Shown: positions 49,261-58,024, counted from the stretch's first letter. The stretch: 64,000 bases of DNA from Muricoccus nepalensis (GCF_006438825.1 NZ_RCZP01000007.1:124001-188000); one strand, 5' to 3'. Notes: a model not told the origin generated them from the sequence alone. Translations and numbers: made by a program.

Positions 49261-50400
49261 CTAGGCCCGCGCCACGCTGAGTTCCCCGGCCAGCGCGCGG
49301 CCGAGCGCGTCGCGGAAGCGGTCCGGCTCCTCCTCGCGGCACCAAACGTGAGGGCTGACGCGCAGCACGCCGAGGCGATCGCTGCAATGGACGCCCTCGG
49401 CGGCCAGCGCGGCGAGGAGGCCGGGCGGCATCCCCCCAGGGATGCGGACGCCCAGGATGTGCGGCGCGCGCCGGTCGGGCGGCAGGACCTCCAGCCCCAG
49501 CGACGCCGCGTGCCGGGCTAGGCGGTCGGTCACGCAGCGCAGGCGCCCGGCCACGGCCTCGACGCCCCAGCCGAGCACCAGCTCCATCCCGGCCAGGGCC
49601 ATGGGCAGCAGGATGGGGTCGTTTCGCTCGCCCTTGTCGTAGCGTCGGGCGCCGGGAGCGGGGATGCCGCCAAGACGGTTGGCGTTGTTCTCGTCGAGCG
49701 GCAGCCCGTCGTGCCGGTGCGGCGCGGCGTAGAGGAAGCCGAGGCTGTAGGGCCCGAGCAGCCACTTGTAGGTGGGGAAGGCTAGGAAGTCCGGTTGCAG
49801 CGCCGCGACGTCGATCGGGATCACGCCGACGGCCTGGGTGGCGTCGACCACGACCGCCGCGCCCGTGTCCCGGAGCACCGGCAGGAGCCGCTCGAGCGAC
49901 ACCAGCGCGCCGTCGCTCCAGTGCAGCGGCGTCAGCGCCGCCACCGCGATCGGCGGGGCCCCGGGGCGGGTGATCGCCGTCAGCAGCGCCGCGGTCCAGT
50001 CGCCGGCGGCCGGCCGGGGCACGATGTCGAGCACCAGGCCGCGCTCGGCTGCCAGGCGGTCCCAGACGAGCGACTGCGACGGGAACTCGTGCTCCATGCG
50101 CAGAACCCGGTGCCCGACCGGCAGCGGGAGGTTGCGGGCGGCGGTGGCAATGCCCTGGCTGACCGAGCCCAGGATCGCGACGTCGCCCGGGGCGGCGCCG
50201 ATCAGCCGGGCGGCCGCGGCGCGGGCGCGCTCCGCCACGGCGTCGGTGCGGGCGTCCGCGTGATTCCAGGGCTGACTCTTGGTCAGGACGCCCTGCTCAC
50301 CGGCCGCGCGCACCGAACGGGGCGAGGCCGAGTAGGCCGCGCCGTCGAGGTAGCAGACCTCGGGCGGGATCTCGAACAAGGCGTGCTGGCTGGGGAGCAT
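49261..50400 (-). CDS. class V PLP-dependent aminotransferase (cysteine-desulfurase fold)
   Basis: PLP enzyme of 379 residues. The cofactor lysine is in FPTYKWLLGPYSLGFLY, the PLP-pyridine aspartate in VVVDATQAVG, and the N-terminal YLDGAAYSASP segment is typical of the fold. The C-terminal domain (ILGVRIPGGMPPGLLAAL, VRVSPHVW) is complete. It lacks an obvious catalytic cysteine loop of cysteine desulfurases, so an aminotransferase or racemase-like role is more likely. The EamA transporter downstream may export its product. Confidence 0.88.
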   Translation of the reverse strand: MLPSQHALFEIPPEVCYLDGAAYSASPRSVRAAGEQGVLTKSQPWNHADARTDAVAERARAAAARLIGAAPGDVAILGSVSQGIATAARNLPLPVGHRVLRMEHEFPSQSLVWDRLAAERGLVLDIVPRPAAGDWTAALLTAITRPGAPPIAVAALTPLHWSDGALVSLERLLPVLRDTGAAVVVDATQAVGVIPIDVAALQPDFLAFPTYKWLLGPYSLGFLYAAPHRHDGLPLDENNANRLGGIPAPGARRYDKGERNDPILLPMALAGMELVLGWGVEAVAGRLRCVTDRLARHAASLGLEVLPPDRRAPHILGVRIPGGMPPGLLAALAAEGVHCSDRLGVLRVSPHVWCREEEPDRFRDALGRALAGELSVARA

Positions 50401-50623
50401 GGGCGGGGGTCTCCGTCGCGTCGGAGCCCAGTCTCGCGCCGGGTCCCCTCCCTGGCCAGGGCAGGGGCGGCGGCAAAGGGCCCTAACCCCCCTTGGGTGG
50501 GCCTACGACCCGATGCGGCGGAGAGCAGACGCCGGCAGCGCCTCTATGTAGGCTTCCGCCGAAGGAAGAGCCGGACACCAAGGCCTTCACGCGCGACACC
50601 CCCCCATGCGAGCAGGACCATCC

Positions 50624-51169
50624 ATGATCGAGACCCTCCCCCCGGCGCACGACCGGCGCGCCGCCTCCACCCCGCGGCCGGTGGCGCGGACCGTCCTCGT
50701 GGCCATCGGGCTCTTCTGGCTGATCGCCGCCGCACCGGCGGCGGCACAGGAACCCGTGGTGGGGAACCCGAACCACGAGGCGATGCTGGCGAGCCCGGAC
50801 CCTGTCCTCGCGCGCAACAAGCGCCTGGTCTACGACTTCTTTCGCGAGGTCTTCGAGGGCCTGCACATGGACCGCGCCGAGCACTACCTCACCGAGCGCT
50901 ACATCCAGCACAACCCCATGGTGCCAAGCGGCCGCGAGGGCTTCGTGAGCGTCTTCTCGCGTCGCGGGCAGCCAAGGCCGATCGCGGAGCGGGTGGCCGC
51001 CCCGATCGTCGACATCAGCGCCGAGCGCGACATCGTCATCATCTCCTTCGCCCGGGAGTTTCCGGACCCGCAGGACGCCAGCCGCCGCTACACCACAACG
51101 TGGTTCGACATGTTCCGGATCCTGGACGGCAAGATCGACGAGCACTGGGACGCCGCGACACGACGCTGA
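50624..51169 (+). CDS. secreted SnoaL-like (NTF2-fold) protein
   Basis: Protein of 181 residues. A signal peptide or N-terminal anchor covers about residues 22-42 (VLVAIGLFWLIAAAPAAA) followed by AQEPVV. The rest is a SnoaL/NTF2-like domain: NKRLVYDFFREVFEG, ERYIQHNPMVPSGREGF, and the closing FRILDGKIDEHWDA. Such proteins are often predicted polyketide-cyclase-like or steroid-isomerase-like, but many are uncharacterised. AGGA precedes ATG 50624 by 6-7 bases; ATG 50606 is an alternative. It is divergent from the aminotransferase gene. Confidence 0.82.
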   Translation: MIETLPPAHDRRAASTPRPVARTVLVAIGLFWLIAAAPAAAQEPVVGNPNHEAMLASPDPVLARNKRLVYDFFREVFEGLHMDRAEHYLTERYIQHNPMVPSGREGFVSVFSRRGQPRPIAERVAAPIVDISAERDIVIISFAREFPDPQDASRRYTTTWFDMFRILDGKIDEHWDAATRR

Positions 51170-51370
51170 ACCGCTTCAGCCGGCTGCACGCGGGCGGCCT
51201 TCCACACGCCGATCACCATCCGGTCCAAGGCACCCGCCCGTTCCGGAGGACCGCCGGACGGTCGGTAAACCGCCAAGGCCGCAGGGAAGCCGAGGGCGGA
51301 AGCATCCCGAGCTTCTGGTTCGGCCCGAGGCGCGTGCTGCGGTGGCCTGCCTGGCCGGGTGGTGGAATCT

Positions 51371-51676
51371 CTACCCCGCTCCCTGCGCCTTCCGCACTCC
51401 CTCCAGCACCGCCTCATGCGTCGCCAAGATCCGCCGCAGCGTGGGCTTCCCCTTGTCGCTCGCCTCGGCAATGCCCTCGTGCATCTCTTCGATCCCCGCC
51501 GTCATCTGCTCGGCCAGGCCGGATAGCCGCTCCTGCAGCTGCTCGCCGTCGTCCTTGAGTTCGGCCGTCCAGATTGCCAGAACGCGCGAGAGCTCGGTGG
51601 CAGCGCGGGCGGGTGGAACGCCCGCTTGCAGAAGCTTGATGAGAGGGGCCAGATCGGCCGTCGGGGAGCGGGACAT
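51371..51676 (-). CDS. small hypothetical protein, helical
   Basis: Frame of 101 residues with a natural composition: largely amphipathic helix (residues about 30-75, rich in E, L and A), likely coiled coil. No membrane segment, metal motif or family was recognised. There is no clear ribosome site before ATG 51676. The frame runs through a region otherwise without genes. It could be a small regulatory or phasin-like protein, but this is a guess. Confidence 0.5.
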   Translation of the reverse strand: MSRSPTADLAPLIKLLQAGVPPARAATELSRVLAIWTAELKDDGEQLQERLSGLAEQMTAGIEEMHEGIAEASDKGKPTLRRILATHEAVLEGVRKAQGAG

Positions 51677-52150
51677 GCGCGGGAAGGTAGGTGGGCGAAC
51701 CCCGTGTGGCTAGGCGACAACGGGCTGCTTTATGCCGGGAGCGGTTGCCGGCTGTGGCAATCAGTGTTGCGCAAAGAACATCGCGTCCATGAAGCCGCTC
51801 GCGGATGCATCGCCTTGGCATGAGCCGGGACGCCCAAACGCTACGATATGACCTACGACAGCGCGAGTTTTCTCTGCTCAGGACGCACCCTCCGCGCATT
51901 GACGCCTGCACGTTCGAACACATGGCCAACCCACAGTTGCGTAACAAGGTCCTGTGCCTGCGGCCGTATGATCCTGGCTGTGGCGGTGGATCGGGGGCGT
52001 GTTCCGTGCCGCGTCAACTCCGGCAAGAGAGGCGCAACGCCTCACGGCAGTCCAACGCGCCCGCCCATCGCGTTGGAACAGGCAACGCGAAGGTTCGGCC
52101 ACAAAGGTGAGGCGGCTCGACGTGCTGACCGAAAGCGGGCTCGGCTTCGT
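51677..52150. other. region without a supported gene
   Basis: A 474-base stretch of somewhat lower GC than the flanks. Several frames are open on both strands, but their translations are rich in R, C and S with no ribosome sites or family motifs. It marks the start of a roughly 1.2-kb gene-poor zone that ends at the acyl-CoA dehydrogenase gene. Confidence 0.5.
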
Positions 52151-52327
52151 TCAGCGATCTCCCTGCTTGCGGCTGCTCTGCGTCGCCTTGCTCACCCCGC
52201 CTTGCTTGCCGCTATCGCTGCGGCCGCCGTCAGCCCGGCTGTCCTTGGCGTTCGGCTTGCCACCGGCGGAGTTCTTGCCGCCCTGGGGAGCACGGCCGGC
52301 TGGCGGAAGGGGAGGGAGATTGGCCAT
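52151..52327 (-). CDS. small hydrophilic protein, glycine/lysine/serine-rich
   Basis: Frame of 58 residues beginning MANLPPLPPAGRAPQGGKN and continuing with repeated G-K-x-N/S units (GGKPNAKDS, SGKQGGVSKA) to a QGDR end. A GAGG ribosome site lies 7 bases before the ATG. The composition (G, K, S, Q, D; no aromatic residues) is that of an intrinsically disordered, stress-type small protein such as the KGG group. It was recognised only by composition and start context; function unknown. Confidence 0.5.
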   Translation of the reverse strand: MANLPPLPPAGRAPQGGKNSAGGKPNAKDSRADGGRSDSGKQGGVSKATQSSRKQGDR

Positions 52328-52501
52328 GGAGGTGCCTCGTGGATGTGGTGACAGGGACTAGCGTGGCGGGTCGAACAACATGGCATGACCACGCCCGTGG
52401 TGAGCACAGCTGAAGTTCTAAAGGCTAGCGCTTGGTCGCGGAGGGAGTTTGTTCACCCATGGAGCGGGAACACAAACTCTGGGCGACCCCTCGAAAAAAG
52501 A

Positions 52502-52516
52502 TATTGTATTACAATA
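52502..52516. repeat. 15-bp palindrome TATTGTATTACAATA
   Basis: Two perfect 7-base arms (TATTGTA / TACAATA) flank one central T. It is almost pure AT inside a very GC-rich genome and has the symmetry of a regulator binding site. No gene start lies within 180 bases downstream on either strand, so the target is unclear. Confidence 0.5.
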
Positions 52517-52552
52517 GATTAAGCCTTGTGTGCTAAATCGCCCAAACCCAAT

Positions 52553-52578
52553 CTCCGGAAACAACGGCCTCTCCGGAG
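52553..52578. repeat. stem-loop in the lower-GC island
   Basis: CTCCGGA (52553-52559) pairs with TCCGGAG (52572-52578) around a 12-base loop. With the preceding palindrome it could be part of a small RNA or its terminator, but no promoter or T-run was identified. Confidence 0.35.
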
Positions 52579-52931
52579 AGAAAAGGGCGCTTGTTCCTAG
52601 CTCGAAGTGTCAAGCTATGCGCGAAAGATGGCCGCGGAGCACAAGGAACAGAGCGATCCCAATCTGGCCACCGAAAAACGGCCTCGTGAAAAGTTTGGAA
52701 CAGCCAGAGCAAGCGGGCGCAGACATTCTCCCGGCAAAGAACCATCGGGGAGGCTTCTCTTCGACCCGCGGGCCAGCAAGTCCTTGGGACCATCGGTAGC
52801 CCTGGTCACGTTGACCACGCGGGCGAGCGCCGGCAACCTGCAACGCGCTAGAGGGGACGCAAGCGCCGGCCAGAATGGCGAAAGCCCTACGGATGCGGGC
52901 GCCGGTGCAATCCGGCGCTTCGGGGGTGAGC

Positions 52932-54074
52932 ATGATGACGAATGCCGACCTGTCCGACACGCATCGGGCGTTGCGCGACGCGGTGCGCCGCTTCGCCGAG
53001 TCCAGAATAACCCCCCTGGCCGCCGCGCTCGACGAGGAGGAGCATTACCCTTCCGAGCTGTACGCTGAACTCGCCGCGCTCGGGTTTCTCGGGATCACGG
53101 TCCCGGAAGCCCTGGGCGGTGCCGGTGCCGACGTGCTGGCCTACGCGCTGGTCATGGAGGAGATGTCGCGCGGCTACGCCTCCGTCGCCGACCAGGTGGG
53201 GCTTGTGGAACTGCTGGGCACCCTGCTCACGCAGCACGGCACCCCCGCGCAGCAGGAGACCTACCTCCGGCCCCTGCTCCGGGCCGAACGGCGCTGCGCC
53301 TATGCCCTCACCGAGGCCGAGGCCGGCTCCGACCTCGCGGGGTTGAGGACCACGGCGCGGCGGGACGGGAACGGGTGGGTTCTGGACGGGGCCAAGCTGT
53401 GGATCCACAACGCGCCCGTGGCGGATTTCGCGGCCGTGCTCGCGCGCACCGACCCCGACGCGGGCCACCGCGGCATGTCGATCCTGCTGGTGGACCTCGA
53501 CCGCCCCGGCGTCACGCGGGACCGCAAGGAGCACAAGATGGGCCAGCGCGCGTCGCCGGTGGGCGGCCTGCGCTTCGATGGCGTCCGGCTGCCGGCGGAG
53601 GCGCTCCTGGGATCGGAAGGCCGCGGCTTCCACCTGATGATGTCGGTGCTGGACAAGGGACGGATCGGCATCGCGGCGCTCGCGGTCGGCATCCTGGCCG
53701 CGGCGTTGGAGGACAGCATCGCCTACGCCAAGCAGCGGCGGCAATTCGGCCAGCCCATCGCCGATTTCCAGGCCGTGCAATGGATGATCGCCGACATGGC
53801 GAAGGACGCCCATGCCGCGCGGCTGATGGTGCATCACGCCGCCCGCATCCTGGACGCCGGCGGCCGCGCGACGCTGGAGGCGAGCATGGCGAAGTGCTTC
53901 GCCTCCGATGCCGCGGTGGTGCGCACGGCGGACGCGGTCCAGATCCACGGCGGCAGCGGCTACATCCGCGGCGTGCGGGTGGAGCGGCTGTTCCGCGACG
54001 CCAAGATCACGCAGATCTACGAGGGGACGAACCAGGTGCAGCGAATGATCATGGCGCGGGCGCTGCTCGCATGA
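52932..54074 (+). CDS. acyl-CoA dehydrogenase
   Basis: FAD enzyme of 380 residues introducing a 2,3-double bond in an acyl-CoA. Motifs: YALTEAEAGSDLAGLRTTA (FAD contact), KLWIHNAPVADFAAVLART, KMGQRASPVGGLRF, QRRQFGQPIADFQAVQWMIADM, and the catalytic glutamate in QIYEGTNQVQRMI. ATG 52932 is preceded by GGGGGTGAG and is preferred over an upstream ATG at 52875. Its TGA overlaps the SDR start and a MaoC hydratase follows, giving a compact beta-oxidation-like set. Confidence 0.92.
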   Translation: MMTNADLSDTHRALRDAVRRFAESRITPLAAALDEEEHYPSELYAELAALGFLGITVPEALGGAGADVLAYALVMEEMSRGYASVADQVGLVELLGTLLTQHGTPAQQETYLRPLLRAERRCAYALTEAEAGSDLAGLRTTARRDGNGWVLDGAKLWIHNAPVADFAAVLARTDPDAGHRGMSILLVDLDRPGVTRDRKEHKMGQRASPVGGLRFDGVRLPAEALLGSEGRGFHLMMSVLDKGRIGIAALAVGILAAALEDSIAYAKQRRQFGQPIADFQAVQWMIADMAKDAHAARLMVHHAARILDAGGRATLEASMAKCFASDAAVVRTADAVQIHGGSGYIRGVRVERLFRDAKITQIYEGTNQVQRMIMARALLA

Positions 54075-54841
54075 GCGCGCGCCCCGCGGCTCTCGTCACC
54101 GGCGCGCGGCGCGGCATCGGGCGCGCGACCTGCGCGGCCCTCGCGGCGAAGGGCTTCGACGTGGTGGGCACCGATGTTTCGGAGGAAGGCGCGAACGAAA
54201 CGGCGGCGGCGGTGGAGGCCGCCGGTGGGCGCTTCGTCTTCCACCAGGCCGACGTCGCGCTGCTGGACGGTCATCCGGCGCTGGTCGAGGCCGCCTGGGG
54301 CGCCTTCGGCGCGCTGGAGTGCCTGGTGAACAACGCCGGCGTGGGCGCGATGCAGCGCGGCGACCTGCTGGAGGTGACGCCGGAATCCTGGGACCGGGCC
54401 TTCGGCGTGAACGCGCGCGCCGGCTTCTTCCTGTCCCAGGCGGTGGCGCGGCGGATGCTGTCCGGCGGGGCGCCGCCGCGCGGGGCGCGCAGCATCGTCT
54501 TCGTGTCCTCGGCCAACGCCACGCTGGCCTCGCCCGAGCGGGCCGAGTACGCGGCGTCCAAGGCGGCGGTCTCGATGGTAGCGCGCGTCTTCGCGCTGCG
54601 GCTCGCGGAGGAGGGCATCGCCGTGCACGAGATCCGTCCCGGCGTGATCCGCACCGACATGACCGCGCCCGTCGCCGCGGCCTACGAGGAGCGCATCGCG
54701 GCCGGCCTGTCGCCCATCCGCCGCTGGGGCGAGGCCGAGGATGTCGGCCGCACCATTGCCCTCCTGGCCGCCGGCGACCTGCCCTTCACCACGGGCGAGG
54801 CCTTCCACGTGGACGGCGGCCTGCATCTCGGGCGGCTGTGA
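54071..54841 (+). CDS. short-chain dehydrogenase/reductase
   Basis: NAD(P) oxidoreductase of 256 residues. Cofactor loop GARRGIG (residues about 11-17), NNAG motif in LVNNAGVGAM, catalytic serine in VFVSSAN, and Y-x3-K in AEYAASKAA; RPGVIRTDM and the VDGG C-terminal segment complete the classical fold. An aspartate after the second strand (TDVSEEG) favours NAD. The ATG overlaps the acyl-CoA dehydrogenase stop (ATGA) and the stop overlaps the next ATG by one base, so all three are coupled. A hydroxyacyl-CoA dehydrogenase step is likely. Confidence 0.92.
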   Translation: MSARPAALVTGARRGIGRATCAALAAKGFDVVGTDVSEEGANETAAAVEAAGGRFVFHQADVALLDGHPALVEAAWGAFGALECLVNNAGVGAMQRGDLLEVTPESWDRAFGVNARAGFFLSQAVARRMLSGGAPPRGARSIVFVSSANATLASPERAEYAASKAAVSMVARVFALRLAEEGIAVHEIRPGVIRTDMTAPVAAAYEERIAAGLSPIRRWGEAEDVGRTIALLAAGDLPFTTGEAFHVDGGLHLGRL

Positions 54842-55290
54842 TGGCGGACGACCGCCTGCACTACGAGGAGATCGCGGAGGGGCTGAGCTGGGAGACCCCC
54901 GGCATCACGGTGACCGAATCCCACATCCTCGCCTTTGCGGGCCTGACCGGGGATTTCTACGACCTGCACGTGGACGACGACTACGCGCGCTCGCTCGGCT
55001 ATCCCGGGAAGGTGGCGCAGGGGCTGCTGGGGCTGGCGCTGGCGGACGGGCTGAAGAACCGCTCCCCCGTGCGCCTGGCAGCGATCGTCTCGCTCGGCTG
55101 GCGCTGGAGCTTCACCGGACCTATCCTGCCGGGGGACCGGATCAGCGCCACCATCCGAGTGAACGCCCGACGTGAGACCAGGCGGCCGGAGCGCGGCATC
55201 GTCACCCTGGGCTTCGACCTGCGCAACCAGCGCGGCGAGACGGTGCAGCGGGGCGAGAACGACATGATGGTGCACCGGCGCGCGGGCTGA
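54841..55290 (+). CDS. MaoC-like (R)-enoyl-CoA hydratase
   Basis: Hot-dog-fold hydratase of 149 residues. The hydratase-2 type motif is visible as GDFYDLHVDDDYARSLGYPGKVAQGLLGL, with the catalytic aspartate and histidine spaced normally. TGPILPGDRISA is the usual late segment. It is coupled to the SDR by a one-base overlap. With the acyl-CoA dehydrogenase and SDR it covers three consecutive steps of acyl-CoA oxidation. Confidence 0.9.
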   Translation: MADDRLHYEEIAEGLSWETPGITVTESHILAFAGLTGDFYDLHVDDDYARSLGYPGKVAQGLLGLALADGLKNRSPVRLAAIVSLGWRWSFTGPILPGDRISATIRVNARRETRRPERGIVTLGFDLRNQRGETVQRGENDMMVHRRAG

Positions 55291-55300
55291 CGGCGGGGCG

Positions 55301-56104
55301 TCAGCCGTCCCAGCCCGCGATGCCCAGCCAGGCCGCAGCCAGCCGCGCCTGCCCCTCGTGCATGGACCGCCCGGTGACGGTGGCGCAGCCGGCGGCGCGG
55401 GCGGCGGCGATCAGGGGCGTCACCTCGGGGTTGGGGATCACGTCGGCGACCACCTGCGGCGGGCGCAGGCGGGCGGCGTCGAAGGGAAGGGGGTCGCCTT
55501 CCCTCAGGCCCAGCGGGGTGGCGTTCACCACGATGTCCTGGCCGGCGGTGTCGGGCGCCCCCTCGGCCACGGCGAGGCCGGGATGGGCGTCGGTCAGCGC
55601 CCGGGCCAGCGCGGCGGCACGGCCGGGCGCCGCGTCGTGCAGCCGCAGCCGGGCCGCCCCCGCGCCCGCCAGGGCATGGGCGATGGCACGCCCGGCGGCG
55701 CCGCAGCCGACCTGCAGGATGGCGGCGCCGCGCACGGGATGGCCGGCGCGCTCCAGCCCGTCGCGAAAGCCCTCGCCGTCGAACATCTCGCCCTCCCAGC
55801 CCCCCTCGGGGCGGCGACGGACGGTGTTAACGGTGCCGGTGCGCCGGGCGACGGGGCCGAACGCGTCCAGCAGGGGAACCACCGCCTCCTTGTGCGGCAT
55901 GGTGACCACCAGCCCGTCCAGGTTGCGCAGCCGGGTCAGCCCGGCCCAGGCGGCGGGCAGCTCCCCGGCCGGCACCTCAAAGGCGACGAAGACGGTGTCC
56001 CGGCCAAGCCGGGCGAAGGCCTCGTTGAACAGGGCGGGGGAGCGGAGCGGCGCCACGGGATCGCCGAGGATAGCCATCAGGCGGGTGCGGCCGGTGATCG
56101 TCAC
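55301..56104 (-). CDS. shikimate-dehydrogenase-family oxidoreductase (AroE-like)
   Basis: Protein of 267 residues with the AroE layout: N-terminal substrate domain, then a Rossmann domain with QVGCGAAGRAIAHAL. Catalytic K72 (TMPHKE) and D109 (FDGEG) are present. The substrate motif that normally reads S-x-S-P is L20-R-S-P, and the asparagine of the usual NTDG is replaced by phenylalanine (MFDG). These changes at the carboxylate- and hydroxyl-binding positions argue for a different substrate than shikimate. It sits among acyl-CoA catabolic genes and overlaps a small upstream frame by four bases. Confidence 0.85.
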   Translation of the reverse strand: MTITGRTRLMAILGDPVAPLRSPALFNEAFARLGRDTVFVAFEVPAGELPAAWAGLTRLRNLDGLVVTMPHKEAVVPLLDAFGPVARRTGTVNTVRRRPEGGWEGEMFDGEGFRDGLERAGHPVRGAAILQVGCGAAGRAIAHALAGAGAARLRLHDAAPGRAAALARALTDAHPGLAVAEGAPDTAGQDIVVNATPLGLREGDPLPFDAARLRPPQVVADVIPNPEVTPLIAAARAAGCATVTGRSMHEGQARLAAAWLGIAGWDG

Positions 56105-56268
56105 GCGCGGCGCCCCGGGCCGCCCGGCACCGCCGCGGTCAGGCAGCGGGCGGGCAGGGCGGGGCGGGCGTTGTCGGCGCGCTCGCGATCCCGCTCCAGC
56201 ACGCCCGGCCGTTCGCTGACCAAGGCGCGGCGCGGGGCGCGGCCGATGAGGGCCTCCCGGACGGGCAT
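56101..56268 (-). CDS. small hypothetical protein coupled to the AroE-like gene
   Basis: Frame of 55 residues. A long purine-rich ribosome site (AGGAGGGAGGAGGGAG on the minus strand) directly precedes ATG 56268, and its TGA overlaps the ATG of the AroE-like gene. The product is arginine-rich and has no recognised domain. It may be a real small protein, a translated leader for the next gene, or a truncated remnant. Confidence 0.45.
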   Translation of the reverse strand: MPVREALIGRAPRRALVSERPGVLERDRERADNARPALPARCLTAAVPGGPGRRA

Positions 56269-56400
56269 CTCCCTCCTCCCTCCTGGCGCAGCTTCCCGCT
56301 TCACAGGCGCAGCGGCGGCGACCTATCGTATCGGTCCGCGGGTGCTTCTCGCGGCCGCAACGATCCGGCGAAACTGTCGGACGCCCCAGGGGAATTGTCC

Positions 56401-58014
56401 ATGACCGTGATGTCCCTCTCCCGCCGCGACCTCGCGCGGCTGCTCGGTGCCTCGGCAGCCGCGCTTCCGCTCCTGCCCGGGGGACAGGCGCTGGCGCAGT
56501 CCCGGCGCGACACGCTCGTTCTCGGCATCGACATCAGCGACACCATCACCTTGGACCCGGTCCGCCAGGCCCAGTACACGCCGCCGATGACGCTGGCCGC
56601 CTGCTACGACACGCTGATGACGCTGGAGGCAGGCGACCTCGTGAACCCCAAGCCCTCGCTCGCCACGAAGTGGGAGCGGCGGCCGGGCGGGGACGGGTGG
56701 CGCTTCACGCTGCGCCAGGGCGTCAAGTTCGTCTCGGGCGCGACGATGACGGCGGAGGACGTGAAGTTCACCTTCGAGCGGCTGATCAACATGAAGGACC
56801 AGACGCAGCAGTACATCAAGGCGGTGGACCGGGTGGAGGTGGTGGACGCCGACACCGTGGACTTCGTGCTGAACGCGCCCAACGCGCCCATCCTGTCCAT
56901 CCTCTGCAACCCCGGTTGCGCCATCCTTGAGAAGGCGGTGCTGCTACAGCACGGCGGCGTGCAGGGCGTGGAGGCGAAGGACCAGGACAAGGCGACGGAC
57001 TGGCTGAACGGAAACTCCGCGGGCACCGGCCCCTACCGGCTGTTGCGATGGGAGCGCAACGGACAGATCCAGTTGCAGCGCAACCCGAACCACTGGCGCG
57101 GCGCGCCCGCCTTCGAGCGCGTGGTGATCCGCCACCTCTCCGACAGCGCGGCGCAGCTCCTGGCCGTGCGGCGCGGCGACGTGCACGCCGCCTTCAACCT
57201 CATCCCCGAGCAGATCGCGACGCTGAAGGCCGAGCCGAACGTGCGCGTGGACCGGCTGCCGAGCCTCGACCACGTCTACATGGCCCTGACGCAGAACCCG
57301 GCTGCCAACCCCGCCCTGGTCAAGAAGGAGGTGCGGCACGCGATCGGCCACGCCATCGACTACGACGGCATCCTGAACAACCTGCTCGGCGGCGCGGCGC
57401 TGCGGGCGGCGCACTTCCTGCCGATCGGCGTGAACGGCAGCACGGAGGCGGTGGCGCGCGAGATCGGCTTCCACCAGGACCTCGACAAGGCGAAGCAGCT
57501 CCTCCAGGCGGCCGGGCTGGCGGAGGGCTTCGAGATGGAGATCGCCTACGGCCAGGCGGCGGTCGCCGGCATCTCCTACCAGGTGCTCGGTCAGAAGCTG
57601 CAGTCGGATCTGGCGCGCGTGGGCATCCGCGTGCGGCTGAACCCGATGGACCAGGTGAACCTCCGCACCGTCTACACCCAGGGCCGCATGGCCGGGGGCG
57701 TGCTCACCTTCTGGAACCCGCCGGCCGTGTCCAACGACCTCTGGGCGAGCGCGGTGGTGGAGCGCGTGGCGCGCCGCGTCGGCTGGGACGTGCCGGCCGA
57801 GATGACGGCGCTGACCCGGCGCGCCGCCGAGGAGCAGGATCTCGCCAAGGCCGCCGACCTCTGGGTGGAGTGGCAGCGCAAGGCCGTCGACCAGGCAAAC
57901 CACTTCATCCTGTTCCAGCCGATCTACCAGATCGCGGTGCGCAACACGGTGAAGGACTTCCCGCTCACCGCCGCCGGCTGGCAGCTCGACACGGGGAAGG
58001 TGACGCTGGCCTGA
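56401..58014 (+). CDS. peptide-type ABC solute-binding protein (family 5)
   Basis: DppA-like receptor of 537 residues. The N terminus LSRRDLARLLGASAAALPLLPGG then QALAQ is a Tat-type signal peptide. Mature motifs: LVLGIDISDTITLDPVR, YDTLMTLEAGD, LRQGVKFVSGATMTAEDVKFTFER and GTGPYRLLRW. ATG 56401 follows AGGGGAA; TTG 56395 is also possible. It is the best candidate receptor for the Dpp-type permease and ATPase genes at 59885-63830, though two genes on the opposite strand separate them. Confidence 0.92.
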   Translation: MTVMSLSRRDLARLLGASAAALPLLPGGQALAQSRRDTLVLGIDISDTITLDPVRQAQYTPPMTLAACYDTLMTLEAGDLVNPKPSLATKWERRPGGDGWRFTLRQGVKFVSGATMTAEDVKFTFERLINMKDQTQQYIKAVDRVEVVDADTVDFVLNAPNAPILSILCNPGCAILEKAVLLQHGGVQGVEAKDQDKATDWLNGNSAGTGPYRLLRWERNGQIQLQRNPNHWRGAPAFERVVIRHLSDSAAQLLAVRRGDVHAAFNLIPEQIATLKAEPNVRVDRLPSLDHVYMALTQNPAANPALVKKEVRHAIGHAIDYDGILNNLLGGAALRAAHFLPIGVNGSTEAVAREIGFHQDLDKAKQLLQAAGLAEGFEMEIAYGQAAVAGISYQVLGQKLQSDLARVGIRVRLNPMDQVNLRTVYTQGRMAGGVLTFWNPPAVSNDLWASAVVERVARRVGWDVPAEMTALTRRAAEEQDLAKAADLWVEWQRKAVDQANHFILFQPIYQIAVRNTVKDFPLTAAGWQLDTGKVTLA

Positions 58015-58024
58015 GGCGGCGCGC

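Larger units (their letters stand above)
52328..52931. other. lower-GC gene-poor island
   Basis: About 600 bases with visibly lower GC than the surrounding genes, especially 52400-52720 with runs such as CGAAAAAAG. It contains a 15-bp palindrome (52502-52516) and a 7-bp stem-loop (52553-52578). Open frames on both strands lack ribosome sites and recognisable domains. It may be residue of a transferred element or hold an RNA gene; nothing can be named. Confidence 0.5.

Noticed and set aside
51848-52351. Plus-strand frame across the gene-poor zone with a hydrophobic C-terminal part
   Set aside because: No ribosome site, unnatural composition at the N terminus, and antisense to the better supported small gene at 52151-52327.
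52607-53068. Plus-strand frame in the lower-GC island running into the acyl-CoA dehydrogenase gene
   Set aside because: Overlaps the real gene in another frame, no ribosome site, and no recognisable domain or transposase motif.
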